Below the pieces are notes generated by a model. The model worked only from the letters and a program-made list of their open reading frames with translations, did no database searches and was not told where the DNA came from. From Mesorhizobium sp. J8 (GTDB lineage: Bacteria; Pseudomonadota; Alphaproteobacteria; Rhizobiales; Rhizobiaceae): a DNA stretch of 64,000 nucleotides. The stretch is from positions 5,766,001-5,830,000 of the forward strand of contig NZ_AP024109.1 in NCBI RefSeq assembly GCF_016591715.1, in the 5' to 3' direction. Below are positions 53,363 through 62,360 of this stretch, piece by piece (the first letter of the stretch is position 1; each line of letters opens with the position of its first letter). The translations under genes were made by a program, and so were the position numbers.

Positions 53363-54409
53363 CTACTTGCGCGGCGGCCCCTTGCGTTCGGCCGATGCCG
53401 CCCACAGGTTGATGTCGGACTCGCGCGCATAAGTGTCGATCTCGGCGAGCTCGGCATCGGAGAACTCGAGCGCCTTGAGCGCGCCGACGCAATCCTCGAC
53501 CTGCTCCGGCCGGCTGGCGCCGATCAGCGCCGTCGTCACCCTGCCCTTGCGCAGCACCCAGGCCAGCGCCATCTGCGCCAGCGTCTGGCCGCGGCGGGCG
53601 GCGATGGCGTTGAGCGCCTTGATGTTGGCGATCGACTTGTCGTTGATGAAGGCGGGCTTGAGCGATTTGCCCTGGCTGGCGCGGCTCCCTTCGGGGATGC
53701 CGCCGAGATATTTGTCGGTCAGCATGCCTTGCGCCAACGGCGAGAACACGATCGAGCCGATGCCGAGCCCCTCCAGCGTGTCGAGCAATCCATCCTCCTC
53801 GACCCAGCGGTTGAGCATCGAATAGCTCGGCTGGTGGATCAGGCAGGGCGTGCCGAGCTGCCGCAATATGTCGGCCGCTTCCCGCGTGCGCTGCGAATTG
53901 TAGGACGAGATGCCGGCATAGAGCGCCTTGCCCGAGCGCACCGCATGATCGAGCGCGCCCATGGTTTCCTCGAGCGGCGTCTCGGGATCGAAACGGTGTG
54001 AATAGAAGATATCGACATAGTCGAGCCCCATCCGCTTGAGGCTCTGGTCGAGGCTCGCCAGCACATATTTGCGGCTGCCCCATTCGCCGTAGGGGCCGGC
54101 CCACATCTCGTAGCCGGCCTTGGTCGAGATGATCATCTCGTCGCGGTAAGGGGCGAAATCGGTGCGCAGGATTTCGCCGAAAGCGGTTTCCGCCGAGCCG
54201 GGCGGCGGTCCGTAATTGTTGGCGAGGTCGAAATGCGTAATGCCGAGGTCGAATGCCTTGCGCACGATCGCCTGCTTGGTCCGGTGCGGCGTGTCGTTGC
54301 CGAAATTGTGCCACAGCCCGAGCGAGATCGCCGGCAGCTTGAGGCCCGACCGTCCGCAGCGGTTGTAGATCATTGCCTCGTAGCGGTTCTCGGCGGCGAC
54401 ATAGGGCAT
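53363..54409 (-). CDS. Aldo/keto reductase, YghZ (L-glyceraldehyde-3-phosphate reductase) type
   Basis: 348 residues. Catalytic tetrad: Asp and Tyr in THFDLANNYGPPPGSAE, Lys in IISTKAGYEMW and His in DIFYSHRFDPETPLEETM. NENRYEAMIYNRCGRSGLKLPAISLGLWHNFG-like start and AQGMLTDKYLGGIPEGSRA match the YghZ/KvBeta-like group (AKR14). Reduces small aldehydes with NADPH. Its position next to the sugar operon may be accidental. Confidence 0.92.
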   Translation of the reverse strand: MPYVAAENRYEAMIYNRCGRSGLKLPAISLGLWHNFGNDTPHRTKQAIVRKAFDLGITHFDLANNYGPPPGSAETAFGEILRTDFAPYRDEMIISTKAGYEMWAGPYGEWGSRKYVLASLDQSLKRMGLDYVDIFYSHRFDPETPLEETMGALDHAVRSGKALYAGISSYNSQRTREAADILRQLGTPCLIHQPSYSMLNRWVEEDGLLDTLEGLGIGSIVFSPLAQGMLTDKYLGGIPEGSRASQGKSLKPAFINDKSIANIKALNAIAARRGQTLAQMALAWVLRKGRVTTALIGASRPEQVEDCVGALKALEFSDAELAEIDTYARESDINLWAASAERKGPPRK

Positions 54410-54484
54410 GGAATAGTCCTCGGGCTCGAAGCGACGCGGCAGGCGCGGCGATGAATTTGAATCGATGCTTGCCCCTAACCCTTA

Positions 54485-54615
54485 CCCTCTCCCCGCCGAA
54501 ACGGGGAGAGGGGTTGCCGGCTAAAGCGCGTCGCGATCGCGCTCGCCGCGCTTTAGACTTGTGACTTTGCGCATGTCTTTGCCCCGAACCCGGTTCCCAC
54601 TTTCGAGAGACATGC
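54485..54615. repeat. Palindromic mosaic: CCCTCTCCCCG hairpin + P3 + P4
   Basis: An 11-bp stem CCCTCTCCCCG / CGGGGAGAGGG (54485-54512), then P3 CTAAAGCGCG...CGCGCTTTAG (54521-54556) and P4 GCATGTCT...AGACATGC (54571-54615) around a CCGAACCCGGTTCCC core. It fills the gap between aldo-keto reductase and the oxidoreductase and abuts the latter's stop. Three modules in a row, the longest mosaic here. Confidence 0.85.
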
Positions 54616-54616
54616 T

Positions 54617-55759
54617 TTAGTTTTTCTTCGCCAGCAGCGCCTTCGCGTCCTTGACGCCGAGCGCGGCCGGCCGCTCGCAGCTCGTCTGCATGGCGACATA
54701 TTTGCCGCTTTCGCCGGAGCGCAGGATGCCGGTCATCACGTCGACGGCATGCAGCGCCAGCTCCATCGAGCAGCGATGCGGCCGCCCTTCGGCGATCGCG
54801 ATCGCCATGTCGGCAAGGCCGGCGGTGCGGTAGTTGGCCATCATGCCCTGGCCGTGCATCTCGTTCGGCACGCCGAACGGATGGTTCCATTTCGGCAGCT
54901 TCTTCACCGGCTTGGCCGCGTCGGTGAAGCGCAGCTCGCCGCCGAAGAAGTTCGGATCCGGCACGAAGACGGTGCCCAATTCACCGTAGAGCTCCATCGG
55001 CGCATGGCCGTGGCTCCAGACGTCCCAGGAGGTGTTGAGCGTGATCACCGCGCCGTTCGCGAATTCGAGCAGCGCGTGGATGGTGGTCGGCGTGTTGACC
55101 GGGATCTTTTCACCTGCCCGCGGTTTCGACGAGATCGTCCGCTCCTTGGCCGGCGTCGTCGCGAAGGCCGCCACCTGTTTCACCGGTCCGATCAGTTGGA
55201 TCAGGTTGGTGATGTAATACGGCCCGATGTCCAGCACCGGACCAGCGCCCGGCTGGAAAAAGAAATCCGGGTTGGGGTGCCAGTGCTCCATGCCGTGGCC
55301 CATCACATGGCAGGTGCCGCTGGTGATCTTGCCGAGCTTGCCGCTGTCGATCAGCTCGCGCGCCAGCTGGTGCGCGCCGCCAAGGAACGTGTCCGGCGCC
55401 GAACCGATGCGCAGGCCTTTCTTCTCGGCCCGTTTCTTGAGATCGAGCCCTTCCTTGATCGACAGCACGAAGGGTTTTTCCGAATAGACGTGCTTGCCGG
55501 CGTCGAGCACCGCTTTGGAGACTTCATAGTGCACGGCCGGGATCGTCAGATTGACGATGATGTCGATCTCGTCGTCCCTGAGCAGGTCGCTGACCGTCTC
55601 GGCGCGCAGCTTGAACTCCTTCGCGCGTGCCTGCGCGGCCTCCATGTTGATGTCCGCGCAGGCGCGCATCTTGATGCCGCGAAACAGCGGCGCCAGCGAG
55701 AAATACGCCTTCGAGATGTTGCCGCAGCCGATGACGCCCACGCCAAGTTTATCTGCCAT
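54617..55759 (-). CDS. Gfo/Idh/MocA family oxidoreductase
   Basis: 380 residues. N-terminal Rossmann GVGVIGCGNISKAYFSLAPLFRGIKMRACAD, EKPFVLSIKEGLDL with the conserved Lys of the EKP motif, and the C-terminal beta domain (GTCHVMGHGMEHWHPNPDFFFQPGAGPVLDIGPYYITNLIQLIGPVKQV). NAD(P)-dependent oxidation of a sugar or inositol. Last gene of the LacI-controlled sugar operon. SD aggag. Confidence 0.92.
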   Translation of the reverse strand: MADKLGVGVIGCGNISKAYFSLAPLFRGIKMRACADINMEAAQARAKEFKLRAETVSDLLRDDEIDIIVNLTIPAVHYEVSKAVLDAGKHVYSEKPFVLSIKEGLDLKKRAEKKGLRIGSAPDTFLGGAHQLARELIDSGKLGKITSGTCHVMGHGMEHWHPNPDFFFQPGAGPVLDIGPYYITNLIQLIGPVKQVAAFATTPAKERTISSKPRAGEKIPVNTPTTIHALLEFANGAVITLNTSWDVWSHGHAPMELYGELGTVFVPDPNFFGGELRFTDAAKPVKKLPKWNHPFGVPNEMHGQGMMANYRTAGLADMAIAIAEGRPHRCSMELALHAVDVMTGILRSGESGKYVAMQTSCERPAALGVKDAKALLAKKN

Positions 55760-55765
55760 TTTCGA

Positions 55766-56518
55766 TTACTCCTGCCAGCTCTTGGCTGCCGCGATCGAGC
55801 GTCGGGCATAGCGCTCGATGTCGTTGGGGTTGTCCTGCTCCATGACGAAATACTGCGCCGCGCTCTTGGCGCGCAATGCCTTGAACAGGCCCGCCCAGTC
55901 GACCGTGCCGTGGCCGACATCGGACCAGCCGTCCTCGTCCAGCCCCTCGCCCGGCTTGGCGATATCCTTGACGTGGACGGCGACGATGCGCTTGCCGTGT
56001 CTTTCGATCCAGGGCAACGGATCGGCGCCGCCGCGGATCACCCAGGCGACGTCCATTTCCCAGCCGATGTCGGGCGCGGCGGACAGGATGTGGTCCTGCG
56101 GCAGCGAGCCGTCGGCAAGCGCCTTGAACTCGAAATCGTGGTTGTGCCAGGCAAAGCCATAGCCGGCCTTCTTCGCGACCTCGCCGACCCTGGCCAGGCG
56201 TTCGCCGAAGCCGCGCCAGCCGGCGGCGTCGGATGGGCGCTGATCGGGCATCAGATAGGGGCAGATCAGCAGCGTGATGCCGAGCGCATCGGCTATTTTG
56301 CGCACGCCGTCGAAGTCATTCTCCAGCGCGTCGATCGAGAAATGCCCGGTCGGCATCGCCAGCCCGTTCCTGTCGAGCTCGGCGCGGAACGGCTTCGGGT
56401 CGTCATAGACGCCGCCGAAGCCTTCCACTTGCTTATAGCCGAGCTCGCCGAGCATTTTCACCACGCCGTTCCATGGCTGGAAATTGCGGGCGCTGTAGAG
56501 TTGGAATGACCAGTTCAT
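55766..56518 (-). CDS. Sugar phosphate isomerase/epimerase (AP endonuclease 2-like TIM barrel)
   Basis: 250 residues: FQLYSARNFQPWNGVVKMLGELGYKQVEGFGGVYDDPKPF, GYGFAWHNHDFEFKALADG, DIGWEMDVAWVIRGGADPLPWIERHGKRIVAVHVKDIAKPGEG. Xylose-isomerase-like TIM barrel with His/Glu/Asp metal ligands. Likely isomerises the keto-sugar made by the oxidoreductase, 6 bp downstream. Exact reaction unknown. Confidence 0.9.
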   Translation of the reverse strand: MNWSFQLYSARNFQPWNGVVKMLGELGYKQVEGFGGVYDDPKPFRAELDRNGLAMPTGHFSIDALENDFDGVRKIADALGITLLICPYLMPDQRPSDAAGWRGFGERLARVGEVAKKAGYGFAWHNHDFEFKALADGSLPQDHILSAAPDIGWEMDVAWVIRGGADPLPWIERHGKRIVAVHVKDIAKPGEGLDEDGWSDVGHGTVDWAGLFKALRAKSAAQYFVMEQDNPNDIERYARRSIAAAKSWQE

Positions 56519-56549
56519 CTGTCCTGTCCGTGCTGTTGGTCCTGGGAGG

Positions 56550-57644
56550 TTAAATCCGGTTGCCGGTTTGGGCGTCGAAAAGCGAGGCGCGCAGCGGATC
56601 GAAGCCGATGCTGACCGCGTCCCCGTTTTTCGGCGTGCGTTCGGAGGTGACGCGCACGGTGAAGTTCTGCTGCCCGAGCTTCAGCCATACCAGCGTGTCG
56701 GAACCCATCGGCTCGACGACCTCGACATTGGCCATCGCGGTGAAGGGCCAGCCCGTACCGCTGTTGAAGGCGACATGCTCGGGCCGGATGCCGAACACGG
56801 CGGGGCCCGGCGTCGGCTCCTTCTCGAAGGCATAGGTTGCAAGCGGGATGCGCACGTCCTCGACGGCAAAGTGCCAGTCGCCGCTATCTTTCTCCAGCCT
56901 GCCGTCGATGAAGTTCATCGCCGGCGAGCCGAGGAAGCCGGCAACGAAGCGGTTGACGGGGCGGTTGTAGATCGTCTGCGGCGCGTCGAGCTGCTGGATC
57001 ACGCCGCCCTTCATCACCGCGATGCGATCGGCCAGCGTCATCGCCTCGATCTGGTCGTGGGTGACGTAGATCATCGTGTTCTGCAAGCGGCGGTGCAAAA
57101 GCTTGATCTCGACGCGCAATTCCGAGCGCAGCTTGGCGTCGAGATTGGAGAGCGGTTCGTCGAACAGGAAGACGTCGACGTCACGCACCAGCGCGCGTCC
57201 GATCGCCACGCGCTGGCGCTGGCCGCCCGACAGCGCCGAAGGCTTCCTCTGCAACAGCGGCTCGATCTGCAGGATTTCGGCGGCGCGGGCAATGCGCTTG
57301 GCGATCTCGTCCTTCGGCACCCCGGCGACGCGCAGGCCGAAGGAAAGGTTCCGCTCCACCGTCATCTGCGGATAAAGCGCATAGGACTGGAACACCATGC
57401 CGATGCCGCGGTCCTTCGGCTCTTCCCAGGTGACGTTCTTACCCTTGATGAAGATGCGGCCCTCCGAAATGTCGAGCAGGCCGGCGATGCAGTTGAGCAA
57501 GGTCGACTTGCCGCAGCCGGACGGGCCGAGCAGCACGATGAACTCGCCCTCGGCGACATCCAGGTTGAGCGTCTGCAGCACCGAGACGGCGCCGAAATTG
57601 AGCGACAGGTCCTGGATCGAAACGCTGGGATTGGCGATGTCCAT
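56550..57644 (-). CDS. Sugar ABC transporter ATP-binding protein (UgpC/MsmK/MalK family)
   Basis: 364 residues. Walker A GPSGCGKST, ABC signature LSGGQRQRVAIGRAL, Walker B VFLFDEPLSNLDAKLR, His in YVTHDQIEAMTLADR, and a C-terminal MalK-type regulatory domain (FGIRPEHVAF). Three ATGs lie in a row (57650, 57647, 57644); the third is best placed behind aaagg. Energises the transporter with the two permeases upstream. Confidence 0.95.
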   Translation of the reverse strand: MDIANPSVSIQDLSLNFGAVSVLQTLNLDVAEGEFIVLLGPSGCGKSTLLNCIAGLLDISEGRIFIKGKNVTWEEPKDRGIGMVFQSYALYPQMTVERNLSFGLRVAGVPKDEIAKRIARAAEILQIEPLLQRKPSALSGGQRQRVAIGRALVRDVDVFLFDEPLSNLDAKLRSELRVEIKLLHRRLQNTMIYVTHDQIEAMTLADRIAVMKGGVIQQLDAPQTIYNRPVNRFVAGFLGSPAMNFIDGRLEKDSGDWHFAVEDVRIPLATYAFEKEPTPGPAVFGIRPEHVAFNSGTGWPFTAMANVEVVEPMGSDTLVWLKLGQQNFTVRVTSERTPKNGDAVSIGFDPLRASLFDAQTGNRI

Positions 57645-57646
57645 CA

Positions 57647-58579
57647 TCATCCTTTCACCGCGCCGGCGGCGATGCCGCGCACGAAGAGCTTGCCGGAAAC
57701 GAAATAGACGATAAGCGGAACAAGGCCGGTCAGGATGGTCGCGGCCATGTTGACGTTGTATTCCTTCACGCCTTGGACCGAGTTGACGATGTTGTTGAGC
57801 TGTACCGTCATCGGGTAGGTGTCCGGGCGCGTGTAGACGACGCCGAACAGGAAGTCGTTCCAGATGCCGGTCACCTGCAGGATGATGGCGACGACGAAGA
57901 TCGGCAGCGACATCGGCAGCATGATGCGCAGATAGATGCCCCAGAAGCCGGCGCCGTCGACGCGCGCGGCGCGGAACAATTCCTCCGGCATCGAGGTGAA
58001 ATAATTGCGGAAGAGCAGCGTCAGGATCGGCATGCCGAAGATCGAATGCACGATCACCAGGCCGGTCAGTGTGCCGTAGATGCCGATTTCGCGCAGGATG
58101 ATGACGATCGGATAGATCATCACCTGGTAAGGGATGAAGGCGCCGACGATCAGGATGATGAAAAAGGTATCGGCGCCCTTGAAGCGCCAATTGGCCAGGG
58201 CATAGCCGTTCACCGAGGCGATCGCGATCGAGAGCAACACCGACGGCACGGTGATGCGCACCGAATTCCAGAAGCCGCGCGAGAGCCCGTCGCAGTTGAG
58301 CCCGGTGCAGGCACTCGCCCAGGCTTTCACCCAGGGCTCGAAGGTGATCTCCATCGGTGGCGAGAAGATGTTGCCGAGACGGATTTCCGGCATGCCCTTC
58401 AGCGAGGTGACGATCATCACGTAGAGCGGCAAAAGATAGTAGAGAGCCACCACGATCAGCGTGCCGTAGAGGAAGATGTTGCGGCGCGATAGCACGTGCC
58501 GCGGCTTCGGCCCGCTCGGGCCGGTGGCATGGCGGCGCAGCGCTTGCGCGCTGGTGGACAGGGAGGCGACGTCAGCCAC
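57647..58579 (-). CDS. Sugar ABC transporter permease (MalG-type)
   Basis: 310 residues, six membrane helices. The EAA loop EELFRAARVDGAGFWGIYLRIMLPMSLP contacts the ATPase. GTG start at 58579 overlaps the MalF-type gene by 8 nt. The YNVNMAATILTGLVPLIVYFVSGKLFVRGIAAGAVKG end is typical for MalG. Confidence 0.95.
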   Translation of the reverse strand: MADVASLSTSAQALRRHATGPSGPKPRHVLSRRNIFLYGTLIVVALYYLLPLYVMIVTSLKGMPEIRLGNIFSPPMEITFEPWVKAWASACTGLNCDGLSRGFWNSVRITVPSVLLSIAIASVNGYALANWRFKGADTFFIILIVGAFIPYQVMIYPIVIILREIGIYGTLTGLVIVHSIFGMPILTLLFRNYFTSMPEELFRAARVDGAGFWGIYLRIMLPMSLPIFVVAIILQVTGIWNDFLFGVVYTRPDTYPMTVQLNNIVNSVQGVKEYNVNMAATILTGLVPLIVYFVSGKLFVRGIAAGAVKG

Positions 58580-59465
58580 GCTTCTTGCCTCCGAATTCCA
58601 GATATGCCCAAGGCACGATGACGATCACCACCGACAGGAGCATCATGGTCGAGGCGGCGAAGCCCTGGCCGAGATTCTGGGCAAAGAACATGTAGTCATA
58701 GACATATTTGGCCGGCACTTCCGACGCGATGCCAGGGCCGCCGCTGGTCTGCGCCACGACGAGATCGTAGACCTTGACGATGCCGGCGGCGATGATCACC
58801 AGCGTGGTGATGAAGACCGGCCGCATCATCGGGATGACGATGAAGAGATAGGTCTTCCAGGCGGGAATGCCGTCCACCCTCGCCGCCTTCCAGATGTCTT
58901 CGTCGATGCCGCGCAGGCCGGCGAGCATGAGGCACATGATGAGCCCCGTGCCTTGCCAGAGCGCCGCGATCGAAATGCCGTAGATGACGATGCTGGAATT
59001 GTAGAGTGGGTCGAAGTTGAAGCTCGTCCAGCCGAGGTCGCGCACGACGCGCTGTACGCCGAAATCCGGGTTGAGCAGCCATTGCCAGACCAGTCCGGTG
59101 ACGATGAAGGACAGCGCGAAGGGATAGAGGAAGATGGTGCGGAACGTGTCCTCGAAGCGGATCTTCTGGTCGAGAAGGGCTGCAAGCAGGAAGCCGATGA
59201 CCAGCGAGAACACCAGTGAGATCGCGCCGTAGATCAGAAGGTTCTCGATCGAGACCAACCAGCGCGATGTCGACCAGAGTCGGTGATACTGATCGAGCCC
59301 GACGAAGTTGAGCCGCGGCAACAGCTTCGAATTGGTGAAGGAATAGAGCACCGTCCACGCCGTGCCGCCGACGAACACCATCAGCGCGGTGAGCACCATC
59401 GGGATCGACGCGATCTTGGCGTTGAGGTTGCGGAAAAGCTTGCTCGGGCGTTCGCTGTTGCTCAT
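58572..59465 (-). CDS. Sugar ABC transporter permease (MalF/UgpA-type)
   Basis: 297 residues, six membrane helices and the EAA motif EDIWKAARVDGIPAWKTYLFIVIPMMRP. No extra N-terminal helices as in E. coli MalF. Forms the channel with the next permease. It is separated from the binding-protein gene by an 86-bp spacer with a strong hairpin. Confidence 0.95.
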   Translation of the reverse strand: MSNSERPSKLFRNLNAKIASIPMVLTALMVFVGGTAWTVLYSFTNSKLLPRLNFVGLDQYHRLWSTSRWLVSIENLLIYGAISLVFSLVIGFLLAALLDQKIRFEDTFRTIFLYPFALSFIVTGLVWQWLLNPDFGVQRVVRDLGWTSFNFDPLYNSSIVIYGISIAALWQGTGLIMCLMLAGLRGIDEDIWKAARVDGIPAWKTYLFIVIPMMRPVFITTLVIIAAGIVKVYDLVVAQTSGGPGIASEVPAKYVYDYMFFAQNLGQGFAASTMMLLSVVIVIVPWAYLEFGGKKRG

Positions 59466-59500
59466 CTCGGCAGCCGGGCTGGGACAATGCGGGCGTCACG

Positions 59501-59532
59501 CTCCCGGCCCCCGATAGGCTGGGGGCCGGGAG
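59501..59532 (-). terminator. Strong hairpin between binding-protein and permease genes
   Basis: A perfect 12-bp GC-rich stem, CTCCCGGCCCCC / GGGGGCCGGGAG, with a GATAGGCT loop. There is no U-run after it on the minus strand, so it is more likely an mRNA-stabilising or partial attenuating hairpin that lets the binding protein be made in excess over the permeases. Confidence 0.75.
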
Positions 59533-59551
59533 CCGGCGGGGGCGCCGGTCG

Positions 59552-60790
59552 TCAGTCCGCCGAGCCGATGATCTCGGCGAAGCGCTTCTGCGCCTCTTCG
59601 ACGCTCATATCGGGCTTGGCGAAGAATTCGGAGAACAGGTCTTCCTTCTGCTTCTGGGTGTCTTGCGAGAGCAGTTGGTCCGTCCACGGCATGACGGCGC
59701 CCTTGGCGAGAATGGCGAGGCCCTTCTTCATGCAGTCATTCGCCGTGTTGAGGTCGACGTCGCCGCGCACCGGCAGCGAGCCCTTCTTGAGATTGAAGGC
59801 GACCTGGGTCTTCGGATCGAGCAAGGTTTCGGCCAACACGACCTGCGCCTTGGCCTTGGCCTCGTCCTTGAGCAGCGGGAAGTAGAAGGCGTCGCCGCCG
59901 GTGGCGATGACTTCGTTCAAGCCCAGGCCGGGCAGGCAGGTATAGTCCTTGCCGGCGGTCTTGCCGGCGACCTGGAACTCACCCTGCGCCCAGTCGCCCA
60001 TGATCTGGCCGGCGGCCTTGCCGGTGATGACCAGATTGGTCGCCTGGTTCCAGTCCTGCACATTGGTGTTCTTGGCCATCTTGCGGGCGTCGTCCGCCGC
60101 TTTGAACACCTTGGCGATCTCCGGACCGGCTGCGAAGGTAGCGTCCTTGTCCTTGTAGACCTTGAGGAAGGTGTCGGTGCCGCCGACGGCGGCCATCAGC
60201 ACGTCGAAGGCGCCGGAGGCCTGCCAGGCCTGTCCGCCGACGGCGAGCGGGATGATGCCGGCCTTTTCCAGCGCCGGCGCATCCGCCACGAATTCATTCC
60301 AGTCTTTCGGCAGCGGCAGCCCGGCCTTCTGAAAAGCCTCGTTGGACAGCCACAGCCATTGCCAGGAATGGATATTGACCGGCACGCAATAGATCTTGCC
60401 GTCTATGGTGCAGCTATCGAGCAGGCTCTTCGGCCGCACCACCTCCGTCCACTTGTCCTTGGTGGCGATATCGGTGAGGTCGCGCATCAGCCCGGCCTGC
60501 ACCAGTTCCTCGGCCTGGCGGCCGTGATTAAACTGGGTGGCACCCATCGGATCGCCGCCGGTGATGCGGCTGATCATGATCGGCCGCGCCGTGCCGCCGG
60601 AGCCGGCAATGGCGCCGTCGACCCAGTGATTGCCCGTCGCGTCGAATGCCTTGGCAAGCTCGGCCACCGCCGCCGCCTCGCCGCCCGAAGTCCACCAATG
60701 GGTGACTTCCAGGTCGGTCGCGGCCGCCGGACCGGCGAAGTTGAGCGCAACCGTCGCGGCAAAGGCGGCAGTCAGGAATTTGTATCGCAT
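59552..60790 (-). CDS. Sugar ABC transporter substrate-binding protein
   Basis: 412 residues. Signal peptide MRYKFLTAAFAATVALNFAGPAAA, mature start TDLEVTHWWTSGGEAAAVAELAKAF. This and the later VGDTYFYFP-like segment resemble glucose/mannose-type binding proteins (cluster B, GtsA-like), though the sugar is not proven. First gene of the operon; SD gggagga. The operator at 60810 lies 20 bp upstream of its ATG. Confidence 0.93.
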   Translation of the reverse strand: MRYKFLTAAFAATVALNFAGPAAATDLEVTHWWTSGGEAAAVAELAKAFDATGNHWVDGAIAGSGGTARPIMISRITGGDPMGATQFNHGRQAEELVQAGLMRDLTDIATKDKWTEVVRPKSLLDSCTIDGKIYCVPVNIHSWQWLWLSNEAFQKAGLPLPKDWNEFVADAPALEKAGIIPLAVGGQAWQASGAFDVLMAAVGGTDTFLKVYKDKDATFAAGPEIAKVFKAADDARKMAKNTNVQDWNQATNLVITGKAAGQIMGDWAQGEFQVAGKTAGKDYTCLPGLGLNEVIATGGDAFYFPLLKDEAKAKAQVVLAETLLDPKTQVAFNLKKGSLPVRGDVDLNTANDCMKKGLAILAKGAVMPWTDQLLSQDTQKQKEDLFSEFFAKPDMSVEEAQKRFAEIIGSAD

Positions 60791-60809
60791 TTCGGCTTCC
60801 TCCCAGAAT

Positions 60810-60823
60810 CTGAAACGTTACAG
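60810..60823. promoter_or_regulatory. LacI-family operator O1 (sugar operon)
   Basis: CTGAAACGTTACAG with flanks extending the symmetry to AATCTG...CAGATT. Even-length palindrome with a central CG, as LacI/GalR regulators require. It lies in the leader of the binding-protein gene. Its exact reverse complement is O2. Confidence 0.75.
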
Positions 60824-61063
60824 ATTTTCGATACGGCAAATGATCCGCATAGGCAACCCCTCGCTTCAAGGCAGATTGAGATTTTTTCGAGCTGCGAACA
60901 AAATCTTTCGCCCGGCAGAGCAATACCGAAGATCGATCGGTCGATTGGTGGCAAAATCGGACCAAAACCGATATTTCTTTGCGATTCCAGCGACTTTTGG
61001 CTCTTCCCGATTTCCGGAGTGTCAAGGTCCCGGCCACTTCGATCGACCTCGAAGATTGGCAAC

Positions 61064-61077
61064 CTGTAACGTTTCAG
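61064..61077. promoter_or_regulatory. LacI-family operator O2 (near regulator)
   Basis: CTGTAACGTTTCAG is the reverse complement of O1, 254 bp away and about 100 bp upstream of the regulator ATG. Two such sites in one divergent promoter region allow looping and autoregulation. The rest of the 386-bp region (60791-61176) shows no ORF. Confidence 0.75.
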
Positions 61078-61176
61078 TATATTGAGCCCAGCCGCGAGCT
61101 AAGGGGCGCGCAATTGTCGACATCGCACGATTGCCGGTCGGTCCCGCGGCTGCTATGCGCCTGACGGGCGGGACGA

Positions 61177-62223
61177 ATGGATAGACGGATAACCAGGAAG
61201 GGCGACGACGAAACGTCGGGCAAGGAGCGGCCGACGCTGAAGACGCTTGCCTTCATGACCGGACTTGGCGTCACGACGGTGTCGCGCGCGCTGAAGGATG
61301 CGCCCGAGATCGGTGCCGAGACCAGGCGTCGCGTCCAGCTCGTCGCCAAGCAGATCGGCTATCGTCCGAACCGCGCCGGTGTGCGCTTGAGGACCGGCAA
61401 GACCAACGTCATCTCGCTTGTGCTGAACACCGAGCACGAACTGATGAGCTTCGTCTCGGACATCATCTACGGCGTCACCGAGGTGATCGCCGACACGCCC
61501 TACCATCTGATCGTCACGCCCTATTCGCGCTCGCAGGACCCGCTCGATCCGGTGCGCTATCTGGTCGAGACGGGCTCGGCCGATGGCGTCATCATTTCGC
61601 GCACCCAGCCCAACGATCCGCGGGCGCGCTACATGTTGGAGCACGGCATTCCCTTCGCCACGCATGGCCGCACGGACATGGGCCTGGTGCATCCCTATCA
61701 CGACTTCGACAATTACGCCTTTGCCGGCGAAGCCGTCCGCGCGCTCGCCCGCAAGGGCCGCAGCCGGCTGGCGCTTGTGACGCCACCGGTCGGCCTCACC
61801 TATTACCGCCACACGGTGAACGGCTTTGCCGATGCGCTGAGCGAGGTGAGCGCGTCAGAGGTGCCGTTCAACACCGTCTCCATCGACCAGTCGATCGAGC
61901 AGATCAGGATGCGGACCGCGCAACTGATGCGACGCAAGGACCGGCCGGACGGCTTCGTCAGCAGCGCCGCCGCGGCGACGCTCGCCGTGGTGGCCGGCAT
62001 CGAGGATGCCGGGCTGAAGCTCGGCCGCGACGTCGACGTGGTGTCGAAACAATCGTCGGAGCTGCTGCATCTGTTCCGGCGGGAACTGCTCGTCGTCAAC
62101 GAGAATTTCCGCCTCGCCGGCTCCGAGCTCGCCCGCGCCGTGCTCGGCTGGATCGGCGGCGCCGATCCAGGCACGTTGCAGTCGCTCAGCACGCCGAGCG
62201 AGGTTCTGCCTTATCGCGGCTGA
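61177..62223 (+). CDS. LacI family transcriptional regulator of the sugar operon
   Basis: 348 residues. N-terminal HTH: RPTLKTLAFMTGLGVTTVSRALKDAPEIGAETRRRVQLVAKQIGYRPNRAGVRLRTGKT, then a periplasmic-binding-protein-like effector domain (NVISLVLNTEHELMSFVSDIIYGV...). Divergent from the ABC operon and very likely its repressor through O1 and O2. Inducer is presumably the transported sugar or a product. Slightly unusual: KTLAFMTGLGVTTVSRAL in place of the common DVAxxAGVS. Confidence 0.93.
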   Translation: MDRRITRKGDDETSGKERPTLKTLAFMTGLGVTTVSRALKDAPEIGAETRRRVQLVAKQIGYRPNRAGVRLRTGKTNVISLVLNTEHELMSFVSDIIYGVTEVIADTPYHLIVTPYSRSQDPLDPVRYLVETGSADGVIISRTQPNDPRARYMLEHGIPFATHGRTDMGLVHPYHDFDNYAFAGEAVRALARKGRSRLALVTPPVGLTYYRHTVNGFADALSEVSASEVPFNTVSIDQSIEQIRMRTAQLMRRKDRPDGFVSSAAAATLAVVAGIEDAGLKLGRDVDVVSKQSSELLHLFRRELLVVNENFRLAGSELARAVLGWIGGADPGTLQSLSTPSEVLPYRG

Positions 62224-62234
62224 TCGGCGCGACT

Positions 62235-62360
62235 TAAGAGGCAGGTCAGGCCGAGTCGAAAATGGTGGCTTCCGAGAACCGGAGCGGAGCGTACTTAAAG
62301 TACGTGAGCACCGGAAGCGCAGGAAGCCGCCATTTGCAGGCCGGCCTCACCTGGCTCTAG
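62235..62360. repeat. Long palindromic element R, copy 3
   Basis: AAGAGGCAGGTCAGGCCG on the left and CGGCCTCACCTGGCTCTAGG on the right, with the same interior as copies 1 and 2, including CGTACTTAAAGTACG. The outer stem is shorter and different (AGAG/CTCT). It lies between convergent lacI-type and gnd genes and includes the gnd stop. Confidence 0.9.

Noticed and set aside
53268..54890. 540-codon minus-strand frame across the aldo-keto reductase
   Set aside because: The aldo-keto reductase is read in another frame of the same strand with all catalytic residues; this frame is a shadow that also runs through repeats.
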